The translations under genes and the position numbers were made by a program. From Longispora albida DSM 44784 (GTDB taxonomy: Bacteria; Actinomycetota; Actinomycetes; Mycobacteriales; Micromonosporaceae), in NCBI RefSeq assembly GCF_000379825.1, contig NZ_KB903814.1, positions 248,001-312,000 of the forward strand: DNA of 64,000 nucleotides, written 5' to 3'. This document shows, piece after piece, positions 32,959 through 45,270 of the stretch. The stretch's first letter is position 1. The number at the start of each line of letters is the position of its first letter. The notes under the pieces are model-generated. The model was not told where the DNA came from, made no database searches, and saw only the letters and a program-made list of their open reading frames with translations.

Positions 32959-33303
32959 TCAGTTTCCGAGGGCGTAGACCGTCCAGCGGCCGGTGTGGCC
33001 GGCCCGGATCTCGTACGTGACGCCGGGCCGCAGGACCAGGTGGCCGTGCGGGGACAGCGGGAGGGCCTGGGCTGTGGTGACGGCCTTGCTCAGCCGGTAC
33101 ACCTGACCGGGGTTGAACCACTCCGCGCCGGTGACGGACCAGTCGGTGCCGTCGTGGCAGAGACGGTAGGTCTCGCCCTCGGTCATCCAGTAGACGAAGG
33201 AACCGCCACCGTCGAGCCGCAGGCAGCTCACCCGGTGCCTGCCTCCAGCGCTCAGGGTGGCGAGCGTACCGGCAGCGGTGGCGGTGAGTAGGTCAGTGGG
33301 CAT
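32959..33303 (-). CDS. Small hypothetical protein
   Basis: 114 aa with no recognised family. The sequence is rich in aromatic and small residues and looks like a soluble β-rich domain (GGSFVYWMTEGETYRLCHDG, GHTGRWTVYALGN). There is no signal peptide or membrane helix. GGAGG 7 nt before the ATG supports the start. It is divergent from lysR over 91 bp and is followed after 37 bp by the VOC gene on the same strand, so it may be a LysR target. Confidence 0.7.
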   Translation of the reverse strand: MPTDLLTATAAGTLATLSAGGRHRVSCLRLDGGGSFVYWMTEGETYRLCHDGTDWSVTGAEWFNPGQVYRLSKAVTTAQALPLSPHGHLVLRPGVTYEIRAGHTGRWTVYALGN

Positions 33304-33366
33304 CGGGGGGCCTCCGGCTCACATGTAATGACAAGGTTAGGGTGCCAGATCGGCCGGTGTTTGGGC

Positions 33367-33385
33367 TATCTCAGCCAGGTATAAC
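33367..33385. promoter_or_regulatory. LysR box (TAT-N11-ATA) over the lysR promoter
   Basis: TAT and ATA flank 11 nt (33367–33383), the T-N11-A pattern of LysR-type regulators. The right half is part of TATAAC (33380–33385), a -10-like hexamer ending 9 nt before the lysR ATG. Binding here would repress lysR and could activate the divergent small gene at 33303. Confidence 0.55.
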
Positions 33386-33394
33386 GTTGATCTT

Positions 33395-34366
33395 ATGGAG
33401 CTGGATCTACGGCATCTGCGGGTGCTGTGCCAGATCGCCGAGTCGGGCAGCGTGTCCAGGGCAGCAGTGGTCCTGGGCGTCTCCCAGCCCGCCCTGACCG
33501 CGCAGCTCGGCCGGATCGAGACCACGCTCGGCGGCAGGCTGTTCGAGCGCGGCCCGCAGGGCGCGGAACCGACCTCCCTCGGCCAGTTCGTGCTGAAACG
33601 GGCACGCGGCATCCTGTCGGAGATGAACGAGCTGGTAGCGGGCGGCGGCCTCAGCAGAGGTGCCGTCGAGCTGCGGCTCGGCGCGCTGCGCAGCAGCTTC
33701 AACGGCGCGCTCCTGACCAGGCTCCAGCAGCGGCTACCGGGACGCGAGGTGACCACGAGGGTCGACTCCTCCGGCATCGTCGTCGCCCAGCTGCTCGCGA
33801 GCGGGCTCGCCGACGTCGTGGTGATCGGCGCGCACAAGGGCTGCCTGCCGCCGCTCCCGCCCGGCGCGATGGAACGGATCGTCATCGACCCCGAGCCGCT
33901 GTACGTCGCACTCGCCGCGGACCACCGGCTGGCCTGCCTCGACACCGTCGACCTCGCCGACCTCGCCCGGGACTGGTGGCTCGGCCCGCCCGGCGCCGAC
34001 GACGGCTCGCTGGCGATGTTCCGTGAGGCGTGCGAGGCCGCCGGGTTCTCGCCACGGCTGCGGTTCACGAACCTGGAGGCCATCGACGCCGAGCAGTTCG
34101 TCGCGACGGGGCAGGGTGCCATGATCTGCGCTCCGACGTACCCGGGCCAGCGTGACGTCGTCGTCCGCCCCCTCGCCGGGCAGCCACTGGCCGGGCACAG
34201 GCTGATCCGCTGGCGGCCGGAACTCGTCAGCGACGCCGAGATCGACCTCGTGCACCAGGCGACCCTCGACGCGTACCAGGAGGCGCTGACGCGGGCCACC
34301 GGGACGCTGCCGTGGTGGGACCGGCACCCCGAGGCGCATCCGGTACTCCTGCCGCTGCCACAGTAG
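33395..34366 (+). CDS. LysR-family transcriptional regulator
   Basis: 323 aa. The N-terminal winged helix is canonical (LRHLRVLCQIAESGSVSRAA, VLGVSQPALTAQLGRIE, LGGRLFERG), and the effector-binding half shows the two-lobed fold (VELRLGALRSSF…, DVVVIGAHKG). The C-terminus is extended (WWDRHPEAHPVLLPLPQ). A likely autoregulatory LysR box covers its promoter. The alkA-like gene begins 5 bp after its stop, so the two are probably cotranscribed. The divergent small hypothetical gene is the most natural target. Confidence 0.94.
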   Translation: MELDLRHLRVLCQIAESGSVSRAAVVLGVSQPALTAQLGRIETTLGGRLFERGPQGAEPTSLGQFVLKRARGILSEMNELVAGGGLSRGAVELRLGALRSSFNGALLTRLQQRLPGREVTTRVDSSGIVVAQLLASGLADVVVIGAHKGCLPPLPPGAMERIVIDPEPLYVALAADHRLACLDTVDLADLARDWWLGPPGADDGSLAMFREACEAAGFSPRLRFTNLEAIDAEQFVATGQGAMICAPTYPGQRDVVVRPLAGQPLAGHRLIRWRPELVSDAEIDLVHQATLDAYQEALTRATGTLPWWDRHPEAHPVLLPLPQ

Positions 34367-34371
34367 TGGCT

Positions 34372-35271
34372 ATGCACCGGACACTCGCCGTGCCGGACGG
34401 CTACCAGTTCTCCGCCACCGTCGGCCAGCTCCCGATGGGCGGGCACGACCCGTGCGCGCGGTTCGCCGAGGGCGCGTTCTGGCTGGCTGCCCGGACTCCG
34501 GACGGCCCGGGAAGCGTGTCGCTGCGGCAGGCGGGCCTGTCGATCGAGGTGGAAGCGTACGGCGCCGGGGCTTCCTGGCTGCTGGACCGGGCCGGCCAGC
34601 TCGCCGGGCTGAGCGACGACCTGGGTGACTTCGCCGAACTGGCCCAGGCCCACCCGCTGGTCGCCGAACTGGCCCGCCTGCACCGGGGGCACCGGCTCCC
34701 CGCCACGGGACAGGTGTTCCCGCGTGTCCTGCGGGCGGTGTTCGAGCAGAAGGTGACCGGGAAGGAGGCCTACCACGCGTACTCGGGGACGGTCCGGAAG
34801 TTCAGCGAGCGGGCTCCGGGGCCCCACGAGGCGCTCTGGCTGCCACCAGACCCGGCCGTCATCGCCGCCGCGCCGTACTGGGAGTTCCACCCGCTCGGCG
34901 TCGAGCAGCGCCGCGCGGACACTCTGCGCCGGGCAGCAGCCGAAGCCAGCCGCCTCGAACGGTGCTCCGACACGGCCACGGCCACGAAACGCCTGCTCAG
35001 CATTGCCGGCATCGGCCCGTGGACGGCAGCGGAGGTCGTACGGGCCTCCTACGGCGACGCGGACGCCGTGAGTGTCGGCGACTACCACCTGCCGAACACG
35101 GTGGCGTGGGCGCTGGCCGGCGAGGCACGCGCCGACGACCGGCGGATGCTGGAACTGCTGGCACCGTTCGCCGGGCACCGGGCACGGGTGTGCGCGCTGC
35201 TCGGCCTGGCTGGGATCGGCGCGCCCCGGCGGGGGCCGCGGATGCCGCTGCGGTCGTTCGCCAGGTACTGA
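34372..35271 (+). CDS. AlkA-like DNA glycosylase (HhH-GPD)
   Basis: 299 aa. The helix-hairpin-helix LLSIAGIGPWTAAEVVRAS is followed by the catalytic Asp in AVSVGDYHLPN, matching the HhH-GPD superfamily of base-excision glycosylases. The N-terminal β-domain and the VFPRVLRAVFEQKVTG helix resemble AlkA (3-methyladenine glycosylase II). There is no iron-sulfur cluster motif at the C-terminus. ATG at 34372 is taken because it begins 5 bp after the lysR stop; the frame is open further upstream inside lysR. It lies just before lhr and nei2 on the same strand. Confidence 0.9.
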   Translation: MHRTLAVPDGYQFSATVGQLPMGGHDPCARFAEGAFWLAARTPDGPGSVSLRQAGLSIEVEAYGAGASWLLDRAGQLAGLSDDLGDFAELAQAHPLVAELARLHRGHRLPATGQVFPRVLRAVFEQKVTGKEAYHAYSGTVRKFSERAPGPHEALWLPPDPAVIAAAPYWEFHPLGVEQRRADTLRRAAAEASRLERCSDTATATKRLLSIAGIGPWTAAEVVRASYGDADAVSVGDYHLPNTVAWALAGEARADDRRMLELLAPFAGHRARVCALLGLAGIGAPRRGPRMPLRSFARY

Positions 35272-35321
35272 GTAATCGCGAGTCACGGGAAACTGTCAGG
35301 GGGTGCTGGAAGGATGGCGCC

Positions 35322-39785
<4,464 letters not shown>

Positions 39786-39793
39786 GTGGAGCC

Positions 39794-40516
39794 GTGCCCG
39801 AGGGTGACAGTGTCCTGCGGACGGCCCGGCGGCTCGGCGAGCTGCTGACCGGGCAGGCGCTGACCAGCTCGGACTTCCGGGTACCCCAGCTGGCCACAGC
39901 GGACCTCTCCGGCTGGGTCGTGCGGGAGTCCGCAGCGCGCGGGAAGCATCTGCTGCTGCGGTTCGACCGCGAGTACACCCTGCACTCGCACCTGCGGATG
40001 GACGGCTCGTGGCGGGCGTACCGGGCCGGCGAGCGCTGGACGGGCGGGCCCGGCCACCTGATCCGGGTGGTGCTGGGGGTGGCCGGGTGGGCGATCGTCG
40101 GGTACCACCTGCATGAGCTGGCCATCGTGCCCACCGCACGGGAGAACGACCTCGTGGGGCACCTCGGCCCCGACCTCCTCGGCTCGGACTGGGACGCGAG
40201 TGAGGCAGCCCGCCGGATCGCGGCGCGCCCGGAGGTGCCGATCGGCGAAGCCCTCATGGACCAGCGCAACCTGGCCGGGATCGGCAACATCTTCAAGGCC
40301 GAGACGTTGTTCCGGGCCAGGGTCTCGCCCTACGCCCCGGCGGGTACGGTGCCGGACCTGGCCGGCCTCGTGACGATCGCGCAGGAGCTGCTGAGCGGTT
40401 CGCGGCAGCCGCTCGTCTACGGCAAGCGGATCTGCCCGCGCTGCCGGGGCCTGATCAGCAGGGACACGCTCGCCGGCCGGGTCACCTACTGGTGCCCGTC
40501 CTGCCAGCGGTCGTGA
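39794..40516 (+). CDS. nei2: Nei2-type formamidopyrimidine/endonuclease VIII DNA glycosylase
   Basis: 240 aa of the Fpg/Nei family. Mature Pro1 in PEGDSVLRTA is the catalytic imine-forming residue, Glu2 follows, and the H2TH region includes LMDQRNLAGIGNIFKAE. The C-terminal zinc finger is CPRC…CPSCQR. It removes oxidised bases and cleaves the abasic site. The GTG start has AGGTGGAG just upstream and puts Pro second, as required. It directly follows lhr (8 bp), so the two are likely co-expressed and may act together in repair. Confidence 0.95.
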   Translation: MPEGDSVLRTARRLGELLTGQALTSSDFRVPQLATADLSGWVVRESAARGKHLLLRFDREYTLHSHLRMDGSWRAYRAGERWTGGPGHLIRVVLGVAGWAIVGYHLHELAIVPTARENDLVGHLGPDLLGSDWDASEAARRIAARPEVPIGEALMDQRNLAGIGNIFKAETLFRARVSPYAPAGTVPDLAGLVTIAQELLSGSRQPLVYGKRICPRCRGLISRDTLAGRVTYWCPSCQRS

Positions 40517-40569
40517 GCCGGATCGGATCGTATCCGTCAGATCTTGGACATTACAAAGCCCGATCCGGC
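40517..40569. repeat. Long-loop inverted repeat after nei2
   Basis: Perfect 10-bp arms GCCGGATCGG (40517–40526) and CCGATCCGGC (40560–40569) begin at the base after the nei2 stop, separated by a 33-nt A+T-richer loop. The loop is long for an intrinsic terminator. The element could be an operator pair for the next gene, whose promoter must lie in this 94-bp space. Confidence 0.5.
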
Positions 40570-40610
40570 CATTGTGGATCGAAGGCGCGTCACGTTGGTA
40601 GATCTCCATC

Positions 40611-41162
40611 ATGAGTACCTTCGAGGGCCTTTCCGTGGCCGCCGCCTTCTCCGCGATCGTCGTCAACGCCGTCGTCGCCGGGGCGTTCCTCTGGTTGTTC
40701 CGCAAGCTGGGCCATCAGGTACGGGAGTCGGTGCGGGCCGGGCGGGCCGGCCACGACCGGCAGCGCCTGCAGGCGACGATCGAGTTCTACGCCTCCACCC
40801 TGTCGATCCGCGCGCAGCTGCGGGCCGTGCTGCCCGGCGGGCGGGACGCGGAGGCGGCGGCGCTCCTGGTGAAGGAGGAGGGCGACGCGGAACTGACCCG
40901 GCTGGTCTCGGAGTACCTCGGGCAGGTCGAGCTGCTGGCGGCCGGCGTCCGCACGGACGTGTTCGACCTGACGCTGATCGAGCGCGCGGCCGGCACCCGG
41001 CTGCGGTCCATCGCCGACGGTTACCGGCCGTGGATCGAGCACTGCCGGGAGCAGTCGGAGAACCCCCGGCTGTACGAGGAGCTGCTGTGGCTGGCCGGCG
41101 AGCTGGAACGGCGGCGGGCCGGCCGGATCGCCCAGTCCCGGCTGAGCCTCACCACCGCGTAA
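40611..41162 (+). CDS. Hypothetical protein with N-terminal membrane helix
   Basis: 183 aa. One membrane helix at aa 8–30 (VAAAFSAIVVNAVVAGAFLWLF) is followed by a charged, helical cytoplasmic domain (RQRLQATIEFYASTLSIR, AGTRLRSIADGYRPWI, LYEELLWLAGELERRRAGR), a layout seen in DUF4760-like proteins. No catalytic motif is visible. No Shine-Dalgarno site is apparent. The gene is preceded by a long-loop inverted repeat and followed by a CHAP-domain gene 45 bp downstream. Function unknown. Confidence 0.7.
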   Translation: MSTFEGLSVAAAFSAIVVNAVVAGAFLWLFRKLGHQVRESVRAGRAGHDRQRLQATIEFYASTLSIRAQLRAVLPGGRDAEAAALLVKEEGDAELTRLVSEYLGQVELLAAGVRTDVFDLTLIERAAGTRLRSIADGYRPWIEHCREQSENPRLYEELLWLAGELERRRAGRIAQSRLSLTTA

Positions 41163-41207
41163 AGCCGGGGATCGCGGGAGGCGGATGGCCTGTGCGAGAG
41201 TCTCCGG

Positions 41208-41810
41208 ATGAAGATCCGGGGGAAGCGGCGGGCAAAGTGGCTGATCGCGGGCGTTACGGTGCTCGTGCTTCTCGGCGTGGCCGCGACGGTCGCGCTGTGG
41301 CCGATCTCCGATCCCGCGACGCCGGCCGCGGGCAAGGTCGTGGAGCTGGCCGAGCGGGAGCTGGCCAACACGGACCGCGATCACGAGGTCGACGGCTGCA
41401 ACTACTACTCGGGCCAGGCGCGCGGCGGGGCGGCCGGCTGCCCGGCCGGCTGGAACCGAGGCCCGTGGTGCGCCGAGTTCGCGAGGTACCTGTGGACGAA
41501 CGCTGGGGTGCCGGGCGCGAAGGGGATCGACGCGTGGGCCCGGTCCGGCCGGCAGTACGGGGAGAAGCACGGGACGTGGCACCCGGCTGACTCCGGCTAC
41601 ACGCCGAGGCCGGGCGACCTGGTGGTCTACCGGGACGGCGCCTTCGAGGTACCCGATGGGAACTCCGACCACATCGGTGTGGTGACCGCCGTGCACCTCG
41701 GCTGGTTCAGCACGATCGAGGGCAACACGACGGGTGCGGTCACCGCGCGCCGGCACGTGCCCCGGTCCTGGGACACGATCGAGGGTTTCGCCTCGCCGGC
41801 AGCGGCCTGA
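41208..41810 (+). CDS. CHAP-domain cell-wall amidase/peptidase, membrane-anchored or secreted
   Basis: 200 aa. A basic N-terminus and one membrane segment (WLIAGVTVLVLLGVAATVAL) act as anchor or uncleaved signal. The CHAP catalytic residues are visible: Cys in RGPWCAEFARYLW, His in NSDHIGVVTAVH, and the polar residue in IEGNTTG, with the typical RPGDLVVYRDG between them. CHAP enzymes cleave peptidoglycan peptides or amide bonds outside the cell. It is isolated from phage-like genes, so a role in cell-wall turnover is more likely than lysis. The substrate bond cannot be told from sequence. Confidence 0.9.
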   Translation: MKIRGKRRAKWLIAGVTVLVLLGVAATVALWPISDPATPAAGKVVELAERELANTDRDHEVDGCNYYSGQARGGAAGCPAGWNRGPWCAEFARYLWTNAGVPGAKGIDAWARSGRQYGEKHGTWHPADSGYTPRPGDLVVYRDGAFEVPDGNSDHIGVVTAVHLGWFSTIEGNTTGAVTARRHVPRSWDTIEGFASPAAA

Positions 41811-41900
41811 CGAACCAGCAGCCAGCTGGCAAAACCGCGTCATGCCTTACCGCCCCCTATGTCCCATTAAGGACAGGTCAGTTCCATTTTGGGGGATGGC

Positions 41901-42887
41901 ATGAAGCAGACAGCTGCGGACACCGGCCAGGGCGTGCTGCTCGCGGAGGTGGTGCGCTCGGGGTTCGTGGAGGGACGGCACTACGGGGCTCTGGTCATCG
42001 TGGACCCGGGCGGTGAGGTGGCCGCGGCCTACGGCGACGCGCGGCAGCCGGTACTGCCCCGGTCCTGCGCCAAACTCGCCCAGGCCACGGCGGTCGCCGA
42101 GGCGGGCATCGAGCTGCCGGGCCACCTCACGGCGCTGACCGCCGCCTCGCACTCGGCGGAGGGCTTCCACCTGGCTGGCGTGCGGGAGATCCTGGCCTCC
42201 GCGAACCTGCGGGCCGACGCGCTGCGCACACCAGCCGCTCTGCCCAGGGGCAGGGAGGCCGAGCACGTCGCGGCCGGAGTCCGGCCGGCCCCCATCCTGA
42301 TGAACTGCTCGGGCAAGCACGCGGCGATGCTCGCAGCCTGCTGCCGCAACGGCTGGCCCATCGGCTCGTACCTCGAACCGGACCACCCCATCCAGGCACT
42401 CATCCGCGACACCCTGACTGAGGGGGCGGGTGAGGACGTGGCGTGGACGGCGACCGACGGGTGCGGCGCCCCGGTACACGCGATCAGCCTCCTCGGCCTC
42501 GCCCGGCTGTACCGCAGCGCCGTCCTCGCCTCCCCCGGCACGCCCGCGCGCCGGGTCGCCGACGCGATGCGCGCGCACCCGGAGTACGTGGCCGGGCCGT
42601 CCAGGCTCGACACCCTGCTGATGCGCGCGGTACCGGGGCTGCTCACCAAGGCCGGTGCCGAAGGGGTGCAGGCCGGGGCGCTGCCGGGCGGCTGGGCCTA
42701 CGCGTTCAAGGTCAGCGACGGGTCCCGCCGGGCGGTGCCCCCGGTCTGTGCCGCGCTGCTGGGCATGCTCGGCGCGGCCGGTACCGGGGAGCTGTGCCGG
42801 GTCGAGGTGCTCGGCGGCGGCCGGGCAGTAGGTACCGTCCGGGCCGCGGCCTGGCTGGCCGGCACGGCCCCGCTCGTGACCGCCTGA
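41901..42887 (+). CDS. Asparaginase-II-family (thermolabile type) protein
   Basis: 328 aa of the asparaginase family characterised from Rhizobium (AnsA-like, distinct from bacterial types I and II). Signatures include SGFVEGRHYGALVIVD, PRSCAKLAQA (the conserved Ser and Lys), SHSAEGFH, LMNCSGKHAAML and TDGCGAPVH. ATG at 41901 is preferred: GGGGGA lies 5–6 nt upstream, and the earlier in-frame TTG at 41889 would overlap that site. It is predicted to hydrolyse asparagine to aspartate and ammonia in the cytoplasm. A strong stem-loop follows. Confidence 0.92.
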   Translation: MKQTAADTGQGVLLAEVVRSGFVEGRHYGALVIVDPGGEVAAAYGDARQPVLPRSCAKLAQATAVAEAGIELPGHLTALTAASHSAEGFHLAGVREILASANLRADALRTPAALPRGREAEHVAAGVRPAPILMNCSGKHAAMLAACCRNGWPIGSYLEPDHPIQALIRDTLTEGAGEDVAWTATDGCGAPVHAISLLGLARLYRSAVLASPGTPARRVADAMRAHPEYVAGPSRLDTLLMRAVPGLLTKAGAEGVQAGALPGGWAYAFKVSDGSRRAVPPVCAALLGMLGAAGTGELCRVEVLGGGRAVGTVRAAAWLAGTAPLVTA

Positions 42888-42896
42888 GACGCGGCA

Positions 42897-42921
42897 GGGA
42901 GGGCACACCTCGTGCCCTCCC
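42897..42921. terminator. Bidirectional stem-loop between convergent genes
   Basis: Perfect 10-bp arms GGGAGGGCAC / GTGCCCTCCC around ACCTC, 9 bp after the asparaginase stop and 11 bp before the stop of the converging minus-strand gene. Confidence 0.82.
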
Positions 42922-42932
42922 GAAGAGCTTCC

Positions 42933-43388
42933 CTAGGTCAGGGCCAGGCCGGCGCCGAGGCCTGCCGGCAGGGAGAAGAGCAGGGGCAGCGGCTCGAACC
43001 ACACCGCGCCCGTCTCCCGCCGCTCGCCGAAACCGCCCAGGAACGGCCACGCCCACCGGTCGGGATGGCCGAAGGGCAACGTCACGCTGACCTGGTAGAA
43101 GAAGTCGGTTCTGGCCAGGCCGGTCATCGGGTCGGTGCCGTCGTGCGCCTCGGCCGGCTCGCCCTCGCCAGCCCGGCACTCCCCGCCGAGGAGCAGCCGC
43201 TCGGCGATCGACACCGCCTGGCGCCGGTCCGCCTCCGGGTCGGCCACGAAGCTGGCGTCCTCGTGGGTCTGCCAGGCCGGCACCTTGGCCTCGTTCGCCG
43301 GCCCGCCGCCGCGCCGGCACAGCAGGAGCACGTCCGTGCCCTCGGCCTGGATGTAGACGACGCGCCGTACCATCAGCTGCTCTGCCAT
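42933..43388 (-). CDS. Hypothetical soluble protein
   Basis: 151 aa without a recognised family. It begins MAEQLMVRRVVYIQAEGTDV and ends with a hydrophobic stretch (LPLLFSLPAGLGAGLALT). The pattern of short β-strands and acidic loops (EDASFVADPEADRRQ) is that of a small globular protein. The frame is open to 43529, but ATG 43388 has GGGGG about 7 nt upstream and the upstream codons are Pro/Gly/Arg-rich noise. It converges with the asparaginase gene. Confidence 0.65.
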   Translation of the reverse strand: MAEQLMVRRVVYIQAEGTDVLLLCRRGGGPANEAKVPAWQTHEDASFVADPEADRRQAVSIAERLLLGGECRAGEGEPAEAHDGTDPMTGLARTDFFYQVSVTLPFGHPDRWAWPFLGGFGERRETGAVWFEPLPLLFSLPAGLGAGLALT

Positions 43389-43785
43389 GACCGCCCCCGC
43401 TCGCCGCAGCTCCGCATCCATCATCGCGCCGGAACGGCGTGCGCGTCGGCCGTTAGCCGGAACTGGCGTACCGCCAGGCGGAACGCCCCGCAGGCCTAGC
43501 GGCGGGCCGGCCAGCGCGGCAGCTGACACAGATCAGGTCACGATCATGGCAAGCCAGGTCAGGTTCTCCCACAGCCAGGACACTATGGATGCCTGCTGGC
43601 CGGCCTGGCCGGCGGCGTCGGCAATCGCACACTTCGTCATGCAATGGGGTTCCACTATGGACTCCTTCACCCGAAGTTCGGCTGACAGGGGCCAGTCAAT
43701 CCCGGAAACCGTGCAGTTCCTGTCCAGTTGAACAATCAGCTCACGGGGCAGTGCTGGCAGGCGGCACGCCCTAAGCTGTGCAGCC
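43389..43785. other. About 400 bp with no supported gene
   Basis: Short frames exist on both strands, including a 61-codon one at 43546–43731 on the plus strand, but none has a ribosome site, codon pattern or family likeness. Base composition is less GC-biased than in flanking genes. It contains two copies of CACTATGGA (43580 and 43652) and a GGCCGG-rich short inverted repeat. It must hold the promoter of the STAND gene; TAAGCT ends 8 nt before that GTG. Confidence 0.6.
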
Positions 43786-45234
43786 GTGTCGCACTCCGTG
43801 AACGAGCCAACCCTCTGGGTCCCGGGCAGGGAACTCCCGTCCGGGGCCGTGCACGGCAAGGAGAGCCTCGGCAGGTACCTGGCGAGGCTCCGCGAGCTGG
43901 CCGGCCAGCCGACCTGGGACGCGATGGCCCGCGCGGCGTTCCCCCAGGCGAAGGTCCCCGGCCGCCGGCCACGCGGCGTGAACTCGATCCGCAACTGGTG
44001 CGCCGGCCGTCACGCCCCCGCCGATCCGGATGCCCTCGCCCGCCTGGTCAGGTACCTGGCGAAGCGTGCGGGGCTCGCTGATCCGCAGGCGCTGGCCGCC
44101 CAGTTCCGCCAGGCTCTCGCCGCCCTCGACCGGACACCGCCGGCCCAGCCGCAGCTCACGCCGATCCGGCTCGGGACCCGGCTGCCGGGGCTGACCGGCC
44201 GGGAGGACCTGATCGGGCAGATCGCGCACCGGCTGGCCGCCGCACCGCTCGCCCCGGCGATCGTGGCGCTGACCGGGATCGCCGGGGTCGGCAAGACCAG
44301 CGCCGCCGTGGAGTACGCCCACCGGTACCGGCACGGCTACCAGCTCGTCTGGCAGATCCCGGCCGACGGGCCAGGCGCGCTGTGGTCCGGTTTCGCGCAG
44401 CTCGCCAACATCCTCGGCGTGCGGGACCGGGCCGGGCGGGACAGCACCGATCCGGTACTCCAGGTGCACACGGCACTGGCCACCCGCCCGGGCCGGTGGC
44501 TGGTCATCATCGACGGCGTACCGGAGGCCGCCGCGATCCGGCACGTCATCCCGCCGGTCGGCGACGGTCACGTCATCGTCACCAGCCAGCATCCACTGTG
44601 GCCGGACGAGCAGGCGCTGCCGGTACCGGTGCTCGACGCGGCGACGGCCGCCCGGTACCTGACGGCTGCCACCAAGGACCCCGACGCCGGGGCGGCCCGG
44701 GCGCTGGCCGAGGAGCTGGGCGGGCTGCCGCTGGCCCTGGAGCAGGCCGCGGCGTACATCAGGGCCGCCGGGGAGTCGATCGGCGGGTACCTGGCCCTCT
44801 TTCGCGACCAGGACGCCCGGGCAGCGCTGCTCGCCGAGTCAGGGGGAACCGCGTACGGGAAAGGGGTCGCGGCCGTCTGGCTCGTAGCGTTCGAGCACCT
44901 CGCCCGGCACGAGCCCTCGGCTGTCACGCTGCTGCGGCTGCTGTCGTGCTACGCGCCGGACGCCATCCCGTACCGCGACCTGCTCGCCGAGCCCGCCGGC
45001 CCCGGGGCCCAGAGCCGGGCGCTGGCCGGGAACCCGTTCGAGCTGAACAACGCGATCATCGCCCTGCGCAGGTACTCGCTGCTCCAGCAGCCGGCCGACG
45101 GGCTGACCTCCGTCCACCGGCTCGTCCAGGCCGTGACGCTCGGCCAGCTGACCGACGGCGAGCGTGCACAGTGGAAGGCCGAGGCCGCCGAGCTGATGGA
45201 ACGCCGGAACGCCGCCTGTGTGTCCGTGATCTGA
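43786..45234 (+). CDS. STAND/NB-ARC NTPase without sensor repeats
   Basis: 482 aa. An N-terminal helix-turn-helix-like domain (SLGRYLARLRELAGQPTWDAM…NSIRNWCAGRHAPADP) is followed by an NB-ARC NTPase: Walker A TGIAGVGKTSAA near aa 165, Walker B RWLVIIDGV near aa 238, and the GLPLALEQAAAYI motif near aa 313. A winged-helix segment (LLRLLSCYAPDAIPYRDLL) and the HRLVQAVT motif come next. Relatives in actinomycetes continue into TPR repeats; this one stops shortly after (ACVSVI), so it lacks a recognisable sensor. A truncated regulator or a short natural form are both possible. A membrane protein gene starts 36 bp downstream. Confidence 0.85.
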   Translation: MSHSVNEPTLWVPGRELPSGAVHGKESLGRYLARLRELAGQPTWDAMARAAFPQAKVPGRRPRGVNSIRNWCAGRHAPADPDALARLVRYLAKRAGLADPQALAAQFRQALAALDRTPPAQPQLTPIRLGTRLPGLTGREDLIGQIAHRLAAAPLAPAIVALTGIAGVGKTSAAVEYAHRYRHGYQLVWQIPADGPGALWSGFAQLANILGVRDRAGRDSTDPVLQVHTALATRPGRWLVIIDGVPEAAAIRHVIPPVGDGHVIVTSQHPLWPDEQALPVPVLDAATAARYLTAATKDPDAGAARALAEELGGLPLALEQAAAYIRAAGESIGGYLALFRDQDARAALLAESGGTAYGKGVAAVWLVAFEHLARHEPSAVTLLRLLSCYAPDAIPYRDLLAEPAGPGAQSRALAGNPFELNNAIIALRRYSLLQQPADGLTSVHRLVQAVTLGQLTDGERAQWKAEAAELMERRNAACVSVI

Positions 45235-45270
45235 GTTACCAGTACGCAGTTCCACGGTTACGCTGAGCGC

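Noticed and set aside
43546-43731. 61-aa plus-strand frame ending VQFLSS as an FxSxx-type precursor for the nearby STAND gene
   Set aside because: The end is FLSS, one residue short of the FxSxx-COOH pattern, there is no ribosome site, and no radical-SAM maturase gene is nearby.
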